A stretch of 64,000 nt of DNA from Pseudomonadota bacterium (GCA_018240525.1 JAFEFN010000014.1:668487-732486), one strand, 5' to 3'. Positions 34,339-44,179 are shown, counted from the first letter of the stretch. Translations and numbers: made by a program. The notes: a model not told the origin generated them from the sequence alone.

Positions 34339-35349
34339 TCAGTGGCTCCGCGGCGCCGGGGCGGGGATGCCCTCGGCCTTCACCTGCGTGGCGATGGCCT
34401 GCACGGTGGCCGGCGGCACCTCGCCGACGGCGGTGACCTTGTGGCCGTCGACCACGGTGGAGAAGGCGGAACTGGAGCCGACCATGGCGGTCTCGGCGAC
34501 CCCGGGCGGCGGGGCCGCCGTGCCCTGCTGGATCTCCACGAACACCGAGACCGAGGCCAACCCGTCGGTGAAGACCAGGTGATCGACAGGGCCTGCCGAG
34601 CCGGGCAGCGTCTGCGCCGCGCGCACGGTCATGCGGAAGCCCGGCGGCAGGCGCGTCGCCGTCCAGCCCGGGCTCCCGGGCGGCGGCGGCCCGCGCAGCG
34701 GGGCCGGCGCGCGCACCCACTGGAACCCCTCGGTGGAGACCTCCGGCCGGAAGGCCGCATCGGCGATGTGCGAGGACAGGGTGAGGTCGGAGAACACGAT
34801 CTGCTCGATCACGCGGCCACGCGCATCGCACAGCTGCGTCTTCAGCGGCATCGCCGTCTTGTCGTCGATCCACAGGCGGTAGCCGTAGCGGAACTCGTCC
34901 TTCGGGCTGACGCTGATCAGGTGCGTGTCGCGGCGGTTGAAGCGCGTGCGCTGCACCTCGCGGATGTCGTAGAAGCTGGCGGTCTGCTCGCTCACCGCCG
35001 GGAAGACCATGAGCGGCTCCTGCAGCGGGCGCTGCTCGACCACCACGGTGCGCTTGTCGGGCAGGTAGCAGGTGAGCTCGCTGCCGGTGCGGATGAACTC
35101 CCGCCCGGAGCCATCGAGGGAGGCCAGGTGCTCGGAGACCACCCCGTCCTGCACGCGGTGGATGATGCGCAGCATCTCCACCTGCCCGTCCTGCCAGTGC
35201 GAGAAGGTGCCCGAGTAGTTGCGCTGCGCGAGCGCCTCGTTCATGCGCTCGAGCCAGCGGGCCGGCTCCTCGGCCCAGGCGGCCCCGCAGGCCAGGCAGC
35301 CCAGCGCCAGGAGCGCCAGACGCTCGTTACTGCGCACGGCCCGCGGCAT
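34339..35349 (-). CDS. rseB: Sigma-E regulatory protein RseB/MucB
   Basis: A 336-residue periplasmic protein with a signal peptide (cleavage near AWA-EE) that binds RseA and shields it from DegS, thereby restraining sigma-E; it also senses lipoprotein/LPS precursors. The N-terminal LolA-like domain (NYSGTFSHWQDGQVEMLRIIHRV...) and the C-terminal domain are recognisable. It overlaps the end of rseA by 23 bp. In relatives a periplasmic protease gene (mucD/degP-type) often follows; none does here, where the glutaredoxin-like gene comes next. Confidence 0.92.
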   Translation of the reverse strand: MPRAVRSNERLALLALGCLACGAAWAEEPARWLERMNEALAQRNYSGTFSHWQDGQVEMLRIIHRVQDGVVSEHLASLDGSGREFIRTGSELTCYLPDKRTVVVEQRPLQEPLMVFPAVSEQTASFYDIREVQRTRFNRRDTHLISVSPKDEFRYGYRLWIDDKTAMPLKTQLCDARGRVIEQIVFSDLTLSSHIADAAFRPEVSTEGFQWVRAPAPLRGPPPPGSPGWTATRLPPGFRMTVRAAQTLPGSAGPVDHLVFTDGLASVSVFVEIQQGTAAPPPGVAETAMVGSSSAFSTVVDGHKVTAVGEVPPATVQAIATQVKAEGIPAPAPRSH

Positions 35350-35962
35350 CGGCCGTGTTCTCCGGGGCCCTCGCTTCCCCGCCGCCGGCGCCCGAGGGCT
35401 CCCCGGCGATGAACGAGGACAAGAGGTTGCGGCGCGCCAGCGGCGAGGAGACCACGCTGTGCGCGACCACGTAGTTGGCGAGCTCCGTGCTCGGGGCCAT
35501 CATCGGTCGCACCGCCAGGGTCGCCGGCACCACGTAGCCGCCGCCGGTGTTGACCGCCGGCACGGCCGCCGGGGCCGGCAGGCGCGCGGCGGCGAGCGGG
35601 GCGCCCGGCAGCGGCGACTGCGCGCGCAGCCACAGCACCGAGACCGCCGCCACGCCGGCGGCAAGGCCGGCGCCGGCGACCGGCTGCCACCAGCCGATGC
35701 GGCGGCGCGGCGGCACCGCCACCAGCGCCTGCGCGGCCAGCGAGGGTTCGGCGCTCAGCACCGCCTTGACGCGGCCGGCGAGCGGGGCGTTCAGGCGCAC
35801 GCCGCCCTCGGCGCGGATCACCGCCCCGACGATGGCGTAGCGGCCCCAGCGCGCCTTGAGCGCCTCGTCGCGCGACAGGCGCCGTGCGAGCAGCTCGCAC
35901 TGCGACGGCGGCAGCTCGTCATCGAACATCGCCGACAACTGGCTATCGAGTTCCTCGTTCAT
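35327..35962 (-). CDS. rseA: Sigma-E anti-sigma factor RseA/MucA
   Basis: A 211-residue inner-membrane anti-sigma factor. The cytoplasmic N-terminus (MNEELDSQLSAMFDDELPPSQCELLARRLSRDE..., about 1-75) is the sigma-binding domain, a single helix (AGAGLAAGVAAVSVLWLRA, about 95-113) crosses the membrane, and a Pro/Ala-rich periplasmic region follows, within which regulated proteolysis would start. The sequence CELLARRL around the N-terminal helix is typical. It overlaps rpoE by 4 bp. Confidence 0.92.
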   Translation of the reverse strand: MNEELDSQLSAMFDDELPPSQCELLARRLSRDEALKARWGRYAIVGAVIRAEGGVRLNAPLAGRVKAVLSAEPSLAAQALVAVPPRRRIGWWQPVAGAGLAAGVAAVSVLWLRAQSPLPGAPLAAARLPAPAAVPAVNTGGGYVVPATLAVRPMMAPSTELANYVVAHSVVSSPLARRNLLSSFIAGEPSGAGGGEARAPENTADAAGRAQ

Positions 35963-36567
35963 CCCAGTTCCTCTGCGCGGCCCAGGCCGCCTTCGAACAC
36001 TTCACGCAGCTGCCGGTCGATCGCCTCGCGCGCCCGGAAGATGCGCGAGCGCACCGTGCCGACCGGGCAGTCCATGGTGGCGGCGATCTCCTCGTAGGAG
36101 AGCCCCTCGAGCTCGCGCAGCACGATCGCGGTGCGCAGGTCCTCGGGCAGCGCCTCGATCGCCGCGTTCACGATCGAGCGGATCTCGTCGGTGAGCACCA
36201 GCCCCTCGGGCGTCTCGGCGTCTTTCATGTGTCCCTGCATGTCGTTGGACTCCTCGTTGCCACTGCGGTCGAGGCTGTAGTCGATGGGGCTGCGGTCGCG
36301 CGATGCCACTGCATTCTTGGCCGTGTTGATGGCTATGCGGTACAGCCAGGTGTAGAAGGCGCTGTCGCCGCGGAACCCCGGCAGGGCGCGGTAGGCCTTG
36401 ATGAAGGCCTCCTGGGCGATGTCCTCCGCCTCGGCGGGGTTGCGCACGTAGCGCATGACCAGCTTGACCAGCTTGTGCTGGTATTTGAGCACCAGCGCAT
36501 CAAAGGCCCCCTTGTCGCCGCGCTGCACGCGGCGGACCAGACTCAGATCACTGACATCGGCGCTCAT
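35959..36567 (-). CDS. rpoE: ECF RNA polymerase sigma-E factor (RpoE/AlgU)
   Basis: A 202-residue extracytoplasmic-function sigma factor for envelope stress. Region 2 (DALVLKYQHKLVKLVMRYVRNPAEAEDIAQEAFIKAYRAL...AFYTWLYRIAINTAKN) and region 4 (LPEDLRTAIVLRELEGLSYEEIAATMDCPVGTVRSRIFRARE) match RpoE/AlgU closely. Followed by rseA and rseB as usual. A promoter of sigma-E type precedes it (see 36610-36636), consistent with autoregulation. Confidence 0.97.
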   Translation of the reverse strand: MSADVSDLSLVRRVQRGDKGAFDALVLKYQHKLVKLVMRYVRNPAEAEDIAQEAFIKAYRALPGFRGDSAFYTWLYRIAINTAKNAVASRDRSPIDYSLDRSGNEESNDMQGHMKDAETPEGLVLTDEIRSIVNAAIEALPEDLRTAIVLRELEGLSYEEIAATMDCPVGTVRSRIFRAREAIDRQLREVFEGGLGRAEELG

Positions 36568-36609
36568 GCGCGCCCTGGCTCAGGGGGGCGCGGCCGCACC
36601 GGACGCTGG

Positions 36610-36636
36610 ATAGACTGTAAGCCTTCGTGAAAGTTC
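36610..36636 (-). promoter_or_regulatory. Sigma-E-type promoter upstream of rpoE
   Basis: On the minus strand GAACTT (36636-36631) is followed after 16 nt by TCTAT (36614-36610). This matches the -35 (GAACTT) and -10 (TCTnA-like) of RpoE/AlgU promoters in E. coli and Pseudomonas. It sits about 40 bp before the rpoE start and predicts autoregulation of the rpoE-rseA-rseB operon. Confidence 0.7.
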
Positions 36637-36685
36637 ATCGGGCGCGGGCGCGAGGGGGAGGCGGACACAATAGCGCCATCGCCCC

Positions 36686-36943
36686 TCAAGCGACATAAGT
36701 GCGGATGCGCTCGAGCAGGCGGGACAGGCCCGGGTCCGCCGGGGTCTCACCGGCCAGCAGGTAGGCCGCCAGCTGCGGGTCGGGCAGCCCCAGGAGTGCC
36801 TCGAAGGCGGCCGTTTCGGCCGCCGAGCCGCCCGCCAGCCCCCGGCGGGCGTAGCGCTCGAGCAGCACGTCCAGCTCCTTCATGCCCCGCCGGCAGCGCC
36901 ACAGGAGCCGCCCGGCCTCGGTCTTGGCCGCGGCCGCCCTCAC
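36686..36943 (-). CDS. sdhE: FAD assembly factor SdhE
   Basis: A small cytoplasmic protein (85 residues) that promotes covalent flavin attachment to SdhA. The key RGxxE motif is present (CRRGMKELD), as is the family's LLGLPDPQLAAYLLAGETPAD. A GTG start at 36943 overlaps the sdhB stop (GTGA) and restores the helix KTEAGRLLWR that precedes the motif; the later ATG in the motif would truncate the protein. The gene is the last of the sdhCDAB operon, unlike E. coli, where sdhE is paired with cptA/ygfX. A DUF1674 factor with a related role is found at the other end. Confidence 0.9.
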   Translation of the reverse strand: MRAAAAKTEAGRLLWRCRRGMKELDVLLERYARRGLAGGSAAETAAFEALLGLPDPQLAAYLLAGETPADPGLSRLLERIRTYVA

Positions 36944-37722
36944 ACCTGCCGCTCGACCAGCATCTTCTTGATCTCGGCGATCGCGCGCGCCGGGTTCAGG
37001 TCCTTCGGGCACACGTCCGTGCAGTTCATGATCGTGTGGCAGCGGTACAGGCGGAAGGGATCCTCGAGCTCGTCGAGCCGCTCGCCCGTGGCCTCGTCGC
37101 GGCTGTCGATGATCCAGCGGTACGCGGCCAGCAGGGCCGCCGGGCCCAGGAAGCGGTCCGAGTTCCACCAGTAGCTCGGGCAGGAGGTCGAGCAGCAGGC
37201 GCACAGGATGCAGGCGGCCGGGCGGTCGATGCGCTCCTGCTCCTCCTTGCTCTGCAGCCGCTCGCGGTCCGGCGGCGCCGGCGTGCGCGTCTGCAGCCAC
37301 GGCTTGACCGCCGCGTACTGCGCGTAGAAGTTGGTGAGGTCCGGCACCAGGTCCTTCACCACCGGCATGTGCGGCAGCGGGTAGATCCTGATGTCCCCGG
37401 ACAGTTCCTGCAGCGCGGTGGTGCAGGCCAGGCGGTTCACGCCGTTGATGTTCATCGCGCACGAGCCGCAGATGCCCTCGCGGCAGGAGCGGCGGAAGGT
37501 GATGGACGAGTCCACCGTCGCCTTCAGCTGGATCAGGGCATCGAGCACCATGGGGCCGCAGCTGGCGGTGTCGAGGCTGAAGGTATCCACGCGCGGGTTC
37601 TCGCCCGAGTCGGGATTGAAGCGGTAGATGCGCACCTCGCGCAGCGCGCGCGCGCCGGGCGGCGCCGGGTGGGTGATCCCCTTCGCGATGCGCGAGTTGG
37701 CGGGCAGGCGGAATTCAGCCAT
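36940..37722 (-). CDS. sdhB: Succinate dehydrogenase iron-sulfur subunit
   Basis: A 260-residue protein with the N-terminal [2Fe-2S] ferredoxin domain (CREGICGSCAMNINGVNRLAC) and the C-terminal [4Fe-4S]/[3Fe-4S] domain (CILCACCSTSCPSYW and CHTIMNCTDVCPKDLNP). It transfers electrons from SdhA to the quinone site. The order sdhC-sdhD-sdhA-sdhB is kept. The gene begins 12 bp after the sdhA stop and overlaps sdhE. Confidence 0.97.
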   Translation of the reverse strand: MAEFRLPANSRIAKGITHPAPPGARALREVRIYRFNPDSGENPRVDTFSLDTASCGPMVLDALIQLKATVDSSITFRRSCREGICGSCAMNINGVNRLACTTALQELSGDIRIYPLPHMPVVKDLVPDLTNFYAQYAAVKPWLQTRTPAPPDRERLQSKEEQERIDRPAACILCACCSTSCPSYWWNSDRFLGPAALLAAYRWIIDSRDEATGERLDELEDPFRLYRCHTIMNCTDVCPKDLNPARAIAEIKKMLVERQV

Positions 37723-37734
37723 TCGTCCGGTCCT

Positions 37735-39519
37735 TCAGTACGTGCGCGCCTTGGGCGGGATCGACTCGACATCCGAGGTCAGGGTGTTCAGGTGCACCGG
37801 CCGGTAGTCGAAGCGCACCTGGCCGGGTCCCTCCACCCATACCAGCGTGTGCTTCAGCCAGTTGACGTCGTCGCGGGCGGCGAAGTCCTCGCGCGCGTGC
37901 GCGCCGCGGCTCTCGGTGCGGTTCGCGGCCGAGTGGATGGTCGCCGTCGCCTGCAGCAGCAGGTTCTCCAGCTCCAGGGTCTCGATCAGATCGGTGTTCC
38001 AGATGAGCGAGCGGTCGGTGATCTTCACGTCCTTGAAGCTCGCGAACGTGGCGGCGATGCGCCGCGTGCCCTGGCCGAGGGACTCCCCGGTGCGGAACAC
38101 CGCGGCATCCATCTGCATCGCCTTCTGCATCTCCAGGCGGATGGCCGCCGTCGGCCGCGCGCCGTCGGCGTTGCGCAGCCGGTCCAGCCGCGCCACCGAG
38201 GCGGCGCCCGCATCGGCGGCGAAGGCCTTGTGCGGCGTGCCCGGTGCGAGCGTCTGCGCGCAGCGGCGCGCCGCCTCGCGACCGAAGATCACCAGATCCA
38301 GCAGCGAGTTGCTGCCGAGCCGGTTGGCACCGTGCACCGAGACGCACGCGGCCTCCCCGACCGCCATGAGCCCGGGCACGACCGCATCCGGGTCGCCCCC
38401 CTTGGGGCACACGACCTCGCCGTGCACGTTGCAGGGGATCCCGCCCATGTTGTAGTGCACGGTCGGCTGCACCGGGATCGGCTCGCGGGTGACATCGACG
38501 CCGGCGAAGATGCGCGCGGTCTCGGCGATGCCCGGCAGGCGCTCCTGGATGACCCCCGGCCCCAGGTGCTCCAGGTGCAGGTGGATGTGGTCGTGCTCGG
38601 CGCCCACGCCGCGGCCCTCGCGGATCTCCACCGTCATGGCGCGGCTCACCACGTCGCGCGAGGCCAGGTCCTTGGCGTTCGGGGCGTAGCGCTCCATGAA
38701 GCGCTCGCCCTTGGAGTTGGTGAGGTACCCCCCCTCCCCGCGCGCGCCCTCGGTGATCAGGCAGCCCGCGCCGTAGATGCCGGTGGGGTGGAACTGCACG
38801 AACTCCATGTCCTGCAACGGCAGGCCCGCGCGCAGCACCATGGCGTTGCCGTCGCCGGTGCACGAGTGCGCCGAGGTGCAGGAGAAGTAGGTGCGCCCGT
38901 AGCCGCCGGTGGCGAGGATGGTCCGGTGGGCACGGAAGCGGTGCAGCTTGCCCTCCGCCAGGTCCAGGGCCAGCACCCCGCGGCAGGCGCCCTCCTCCAT
39001 GATCAGGTCGATGGCGAAGTACTCGATGAAGAAGGTCGCGGCGTGGCGCACCGACTGCTGGTAGAGCGTGTGCAGCATCGCGTGGCCGGTGCGGTCCGCG
39101 GCCGCGCAGGTGCGCTGCGCCGTGCCCGTGCCGAAGTGCGTGGTCATGCCGCCGAAGGGGCGCTGGTAGATGCGGCCGGCCTCGGTGCGCGAGAACGGCA
39201 CGCCGTAGTGCTCGAGCTCGATGACTGCGGCGGGCGCCTCCTTGCACATCAGCTCGATCGCGTCCTGGTCGCCCAGCCAGTCCGAGCCCTTGACGGTGTC
39301 GTACATGTGCCAGCGCCAGTCATCCTCGCCCATGTTGCCGAGCGCGGCGGAGATGCCGCCCTGCGCGGCCACCGTGTGGCTGCGCGTGGGGAAGAGCTTG
39401 GTGATGCAGGCGGTCGCCAGACCCGCCTCGGCCAGTCCCAGCGTGGCGCGCAGGCCCGCGCCGCCGGCCCCGACGACGATGACGTCGTAGCTGTGATCGA
39501 TGAACTCGTAGCCGCTCAT
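37735..39519 (-). CDS. sdhA: Succinate dehydrogenase flavoprotein subunit
   Basis: The 594-residue catalytic subunit of complex II oxidising succinate to fumarate. The FAD-binding DVIVVGAGGAGLRATLGLAEAGL and the flavin-linked His in FPTRSHTVAAQGG are present, as are the catalytic TGGYGRTYFSCTSAHSCTGDG region and HANRLGSNSLLDL-type motif. The ATG at 39519 overlaps the sdhD stop (ATGA). Confidence 0.98.
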   Translation of the reverse strand: MSGYEFIDHSYDVIVVGAGGAGLRATLGLAEAGLATACITKLFPTRSHTVAAQGGISAALGNMGEDDWRWHMYDTVKGSDWLGDQDAIELMCKEAPAAVIELEHYGVPFSRTEAGRIYQRPFGGMTTHFGTGTAQRTCAAADRTGHAMLHTLYQQSVRHAATFFIEYFAIDLIMEEGACRGVLALDLAEGKLHRFRAHRTILATGGYGRTYFSCTSAHSCTGDGNAMVLRAGLPLQDMEFVQFHPTGIYGAGCLITEGARGEGGYLTNSKGERFMERYAPNAKDLASRDVVSRAMTVEIREGRGVGAEHDHIHLHLEHLGPGVIQERLPGIAETARIFAGVDVTREPIPVQPTVHYNMGGIPCNVHGEVVCPKGGDPDAVVPGLMAVGEAACVSVHGANRLGSNSLLDLVIFGREAARRCAQTLAPGTPHKAFAADAGAASVARLDRLRNADGARPTAAIRLEMQKAMQMDAAVFRTGESLGQGTRRIAATFASFKDVKITDRSLIWNTDLIETLELENLLLQATATIHSAANRTESRGAHAREDFAARDDVNWLKHTLVWVEGPGQVRFDYRPVHLNTLTSDVESIPPKARTY

Positions 39520-39902
39520 GCGCTCCCCCCGGCGGCCACCCTGAGGATGGCGAACACCCCGGCGGCGGCCAGGAAGACGTGCGCGAAGCCGACCAGCACC
39601 AGCAGCAGCGTGCGCGTGCCGCTCGTGTGCACGTAGTCCTCGATGATGACCTGCAGTCCCAGGCGCGAGTGCCAGGCCGCGGTGAGCACCAGCAGCACCA
39701 GCAGCAGCGCGGTCAGCGCGTGGTGCATCCAGGCCGCCACGGTGCCATGGTCCAGGGCCGGCAGGCTCAGGAGCGAGACCACGAACCAGATGCTGAGCGG
39801 CACCAGCGCCACCGAGGTCAGGCGCTGCAGCCACCAGTGATGCACGCCGGACTTGGCCGAGCCGAGCCCCAGCACCTGGCGCAGCGGCGTGTTGAGGCTC
39901 AC
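39516..39902 (-). CDS. sdhD: Succinate dehydrogenase membrane anchor subunit SdhD
   Basis: A 128-residue hydrophobic anchor with three helices, the family pattern GVHHWWLQRLTSVALVPLSIWFVVSLL and AWHSRLGLQVIIEDYVHTSGTRTLLL, which contains the heme-binding His region. A GTG start at 39902 overlaps the sdhC stop (GTGA) and gives a normal N-terminus. Confidence 0.92.
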   Translation of the reverse strand: MSLNTPLRQVLGLGSAKSGVHHWWLQRLTSVALVPLSIWFVVSLLSLPALDHGTVAAWMHHALTALLLVLLVLTAAWHSRLGLQVIIEDYVHTSGTRTLLLVLVGFAHVFLAAAGVFAILRVAAGGSA

Positions 39903-40279
39903 GGCGCGGCCCAGATGCAGTAGAAGACGAGCAGCATCAGCAGCACGCTGAGGATGCCGATGAACCAGGCGCTCTTCTGCGAGGTGGCGCGCTCGAGCCC
40001 GCGGCCGGTGTCCCACACCAGGTGGCGGATGCCGGCCACCAGGTGGTAGCAGAACGAGATCACCATGGCCGCGAGGAACACTCGCGCCGGGGGCGTGCCC
40101 AGCAGCCACTGCAGGTGCGCCTGCGCCTGCGGCCCGTTGGCGACGCTGAAGATCCAGGCCACCAGGACGATGAAGCCCACCGACAGCGCCGCGCCGGTGA
40201 AGCGGTTCAGGATCGATGACACCAGGGTGTACTTGAACTTGTACACCGACAGGTGCGGAGATAGCGGGCGGCTCGGCAT
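39899..40279 (-). CDS. sdhC: Succinate dehydrogenase cytochrome b556 subunit SdhC
   Basis: A 126-residue inner-membrane subunit opening with RPLSPHLSVYKFKYTLVSSILNRFTGAALSVG, the family signature for the quinone-binding helix, and containing FCYHLVAGIRHLVWDTGRG with the heme-ligand histidine. Three membrane helices. The ATG at 40279 lies 6 bp after the end of the small DUF1674 ORF. Confidence 0.96.
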   Translation of the reverse strand: MPSRPLSPHLSVYKFKYTLVSSILNRFTGAALSVGFIVLVAWIFSVANGPQAQAHLQWLLGTPPARVFLAAMVISFCYHLVAGIRHLVWDTGRGLERATSQKSAWFIGILSVLLMLLVFYCIWAAP

Positions 40280-40285
40280 GGAGGT

Positions 40286-40468
40286 CTAGAAATCGATACA
40301 GCGGCCGTTCTTTTCCCAGTCCCCGAAGCGGGTCGGCTCGGGCCCGGGCGGCCCGCCGATCTCCCGCGGCGGCGGCGCCGTGACCGCGGACGCGACGGTG
40401 TGAGCCTCCGGGGCGGGAGCGGAATCCGGGGCGGACGGCCCCTTGCGATCACTCGTCTGCATACCCAT
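40286..40468 (-). CDS. DUF1674 / SDHAF4-like succinate dehydrogenase assembly factor
   Basis: A 60-residue ORF immediately upstream of sdhC. A low-complexity Pro/Ala N-terminus is followed by the conserved C-terminal block EIGGPPGPEPTRFGDWEKNG and then RCIDF at the very end, which is the diagnostic DUF1674 signature (SDHAF4 in mitochondria, an assembly factor that binds FAD-loaded Sdh1 before joining Sdh2). Start ATG at 40468; an ATG two codons later (40462) is possible. It stops 6 bp before sdhC. The eukaryotic role is established knowledge; the same role here is inference from location. Confidence 0.82.
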   Translation of the reverse strand: MGMQTSDRKGPSAPDSAPAPEAHTVASAVTAPPPREIGGPPGPEPTRFGDWEKNGRCIDF

Positions 40469-40531
40469 TGAGTCTGCCAGAATTCGGCGCACGCGGCCAC
40501 GCATGGTTACGGGAGCAACACGATCAACTCG

Positions 40532-41455
40532 ATGAAAAGCCCGCTGAAATCGGCAAGCCTCGACTCGCTCGGCGTGCTGCGCGCGCGCGGCGCGGACGCG
40601 GTCAGCTTCCTGCAGGGACAGCTGTCGAACGACGTGGCCATGCTCTCGGCCTCGCGCGCGCTGCTGGCCGGCTATCACAACCCGCAGGGGCGCACCATCG
40701 CGCTGCTGCGCCTGATCGAGCACGGCCCCGGCGACGTGCTGGCGCTGCTGCCGCGCGAGCTTGCAGCCCCGGTGGCCGCCCGCCTCGCTAAGTTCGTGCT
40801 GCGCTCGAAGGTGAAGGTCACGGACGACAGCGCGGCCTGGCGCATCTTTGGACTGAGTGCAGAAGCGGCGGCGGCCGAGGACGCCGCCCGTGCGCTCGGC
40901 GTGCCGGATGAAGTGAACGCGGTCAGCGCCCGCGACGCCGCGCGCATCGTGCGCATCGGTTCGCATCCGCTGCGGGCGCTGCTGGTGCAGCCGGCCGGGG
41001 ACGCGCCGGCGCTGGCGGGCGTGGTGCCGGTGGATGAGGCCGCATGGCATGCCGCCGGGGTGGCCGCCGCGGAGCCGCAGGTGTTCGCGGCGACCTCCGA
41101 GGCCTTCGTGGCGCAGATGCTGAACCTCGACGTGCTCGGCGCGGTCGCCTTCGACAAGGGCTGCTACACCGGCCAGGAAGTGATCGCGCGCGCGCACTAC
41201 CGCGGCCGCGTCAAGCGCCGCCTGCAGCGCTTCCTGAGCCGCGGCCCCGCGCAGCTCGCGCCCGGGGACTCCGGCACGCTCGCCGACGGGCGCAGCGTGA
41301 AGGTCGTGGACGCCGTGCAGCACCCGGACGGCCGCTGCGAGTTCCTGGCGGTCGCGGGAGCCGCGACCGAGGAGGACGCGGCGGCCCCGGCGACGGGCGA
41401 CGCCGCGCCGATCGAGGCCGAGGCGCTGCCGCTGCCCTACGCCCTGCCGCAGTAG
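40532..41455 (+). CDS. ygfZ: YgfZ folate-binding iron-sulfur cluster protein
   Basis: A 307-residue tetrahydrofolate-dependent protein that assists assembly or repair of certain Fe-S enzymes such as MiaB. The signature KGCYTGQEVIARAHYRGRVKRRL is intact, including the cysteine that is important for activity. It is divergent from the succinate dehydrogenase operon, whose assembly also needs Fe-S clusters. The 63 bp between it and the DUF1674 gene hold both promoters; no strong hexamers are evident. In E. coli ygfZ lies near sdhE (ygfY), and both are kept within this region. Confidence 0.93.
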   Translation: MKSPLKSASLDSLGVLRARGADAVSFLQGQLSNDVAMLSASRALLAGYHNPQGRTIALLRLIEHGPGDVLALLPRELAAPVAARLAKFVLRSKVKVTDDSAAWRIFGLSAEAAAAEDAARALGVPDEVNAVSARDAARIVRIGSHPLRALLVQPAGDAPALAGVVPVDEAAWHAAGVAAAEPQVFAATSEAFVAQMLNLDVLGAVAFDKGCYTGQEVIARAHYRGRVKRRLQRFLSRGPAQLAPGDSGTLADGRSVKVVDAVQHPDGRCEFLAVAGAATEEDAAAPATGDAAPIEAEALPLPYALPQ

Positions 41456-41504
41456 CCTTAAGCTGCGCCTTCAGCGCCGCGGGGCGCGCCGGGCCGCGGC
41501 CGGC

Positions 41505-43007
<1,503 letters not shown>

Positions 43008-43012
43008 CTGTC

Positions 43013-44108
43013 TTACACGCCCGCCTTCAGCGATGCCTCCAGGAACTGGTCGAGCGCCCCGTCGAGCACCGCGCCCGTATTGCCGACCTCGACACCGGTG
43101 CGCAGGTCCTTGATGCGCGACTGGTCGAGCACGTAGGAGCGGATCTGGTGCCCCCAGCTTACATCCGACTTGGAGTCCTCGAGCACCTTGGTGGCCGCGT
43201 TGCGCTTGTTGACCTCGAGCTCGTAGAGCTTCGCCTTCAGCATCTTCATCGCCGTGGAGCGGTTCTTGTGCTGGCTGCGCTCGTTCTGGCAGGCGACCAC
43301 GATCCCGGAGGGGATGTGGGTGATGCGCACCGCCGACTCGGTCTTGTTCACGTGCTGGCCGCCGGCGCCGGAGGAGCGGTATACGTCGGTCTTCAGGTCC
43401 GCCGGGTTGATCTCGATGGCGATGTCGTCATCGACCTCGGGGGAGACGAACACCGAGGCGAAGGAGGTGTGCCGGCGGTTGCCCGAGTCGAACGGGGACT
43501 TGCGCACCAGGCGGTGCACGCCGATCTCGGTGCGCAGCCAGCCGTAGGCGTACTCGCCCCGGATCTCGATGGTGGCGCTCTTCATGCCGGCCACCTCCCC
43601 GGGCTGCGAGTCGATCACCTCGGCGCTGAAGCCGCGCGCGGCGGCCCAGCGCAGGTACATGCGCAGCAGCATCTGCGCCCAGTCCTGCGCCTCGGTGCCG
43701 CCGGCGCCGGCCTGGATGTCGAGGAAGGCGTTGTGGGAGTCCATCTCGCCGTGGAACATGCGCTTGAGTTCCAGGTGGCGCACGCCCTGCTCCAGGCGCT
43801 GCGCGTCGGCCTCGATGTCGCGCGCGGCGGCCTCGTCGTTCTCCGCCTCGGCGAGCTCGAGCAGCTCGGCGGCATCGGCGATGCCCTTGGTGGCGCGGTC
43901 GATCTCGCCGACGTCCTGGCTCAGGCGTGCCCGCTCGCGCCCCAGTTCCTGCGCCCGCGCCGGGTCCTGCCACACGGCGGGGTCCTCGAGCTCGCGGCCC
44001 ACCTCCTCGAGGCGCTCCTGCTTGCTGTCGTACTCAAAGAAACCCCCGAAGGGAGGCGATACGCTCCCCGAGGTCTTTGAGCTGGCGCTTGAGCTGGTTG
44101 ACTTCCAT
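43013..44108 (-). CDS. prfB: Peptide chain release factor 2, with programmed +1 frameshift
   Basis: RF2 terminates translation at UGA and UAA. Translation begins at ATG 44108 and reads 24 codons (MEVNQLKRQLKD...SLRGF-L) to a UGA at 44036-44034; a +1 slip at the preceding CTT (44039-44037) continues with GAG at 44035 in the frame that runs to 43013. The joined product is 364 residues, close to the 365 of E. coli, with the stop-recognition tripeptide SPF (RKSPFDSG) and the GGQ loop (GAGGQHVNKTES). The slippery context GGGGGTTTCTTTGAG at the site corresponds to the classical GGGGGTATCTTTGAC. Confidence 0.95.
44034..44051 (-). promoter_or_regulatory. Programmed +1 frameshift site in prfB
   Basis: On the minus strand an internal Shine-Dalgarno-like GGGGG (beginning 3 nt before TTT) precedes CTT-TGA. 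At this site the in-frame UGA is bypassed by +1 slippage when RF2 is scarce, giving autoregulation. The base after TGA is G here, where E. coli has C. Presence of the site in the sequence is clear, the function is from established RF2 biology. Confidence 0.9.
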
Positions 44109-44179
44109 GGCGGTTCCGAAAGCGAAGGGCGGGCGCGGCGGCGCCCGCCAGAGCCCGGGGATGCTACCACGCCTGAGCC

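Noticed and set aside
43013..44170. prfB as a disrupted pseudogene with a short separate leader ORF
   Set aside because: The stop is the conserved programmed frameshift UGA, and both frames together make a normal RF2.
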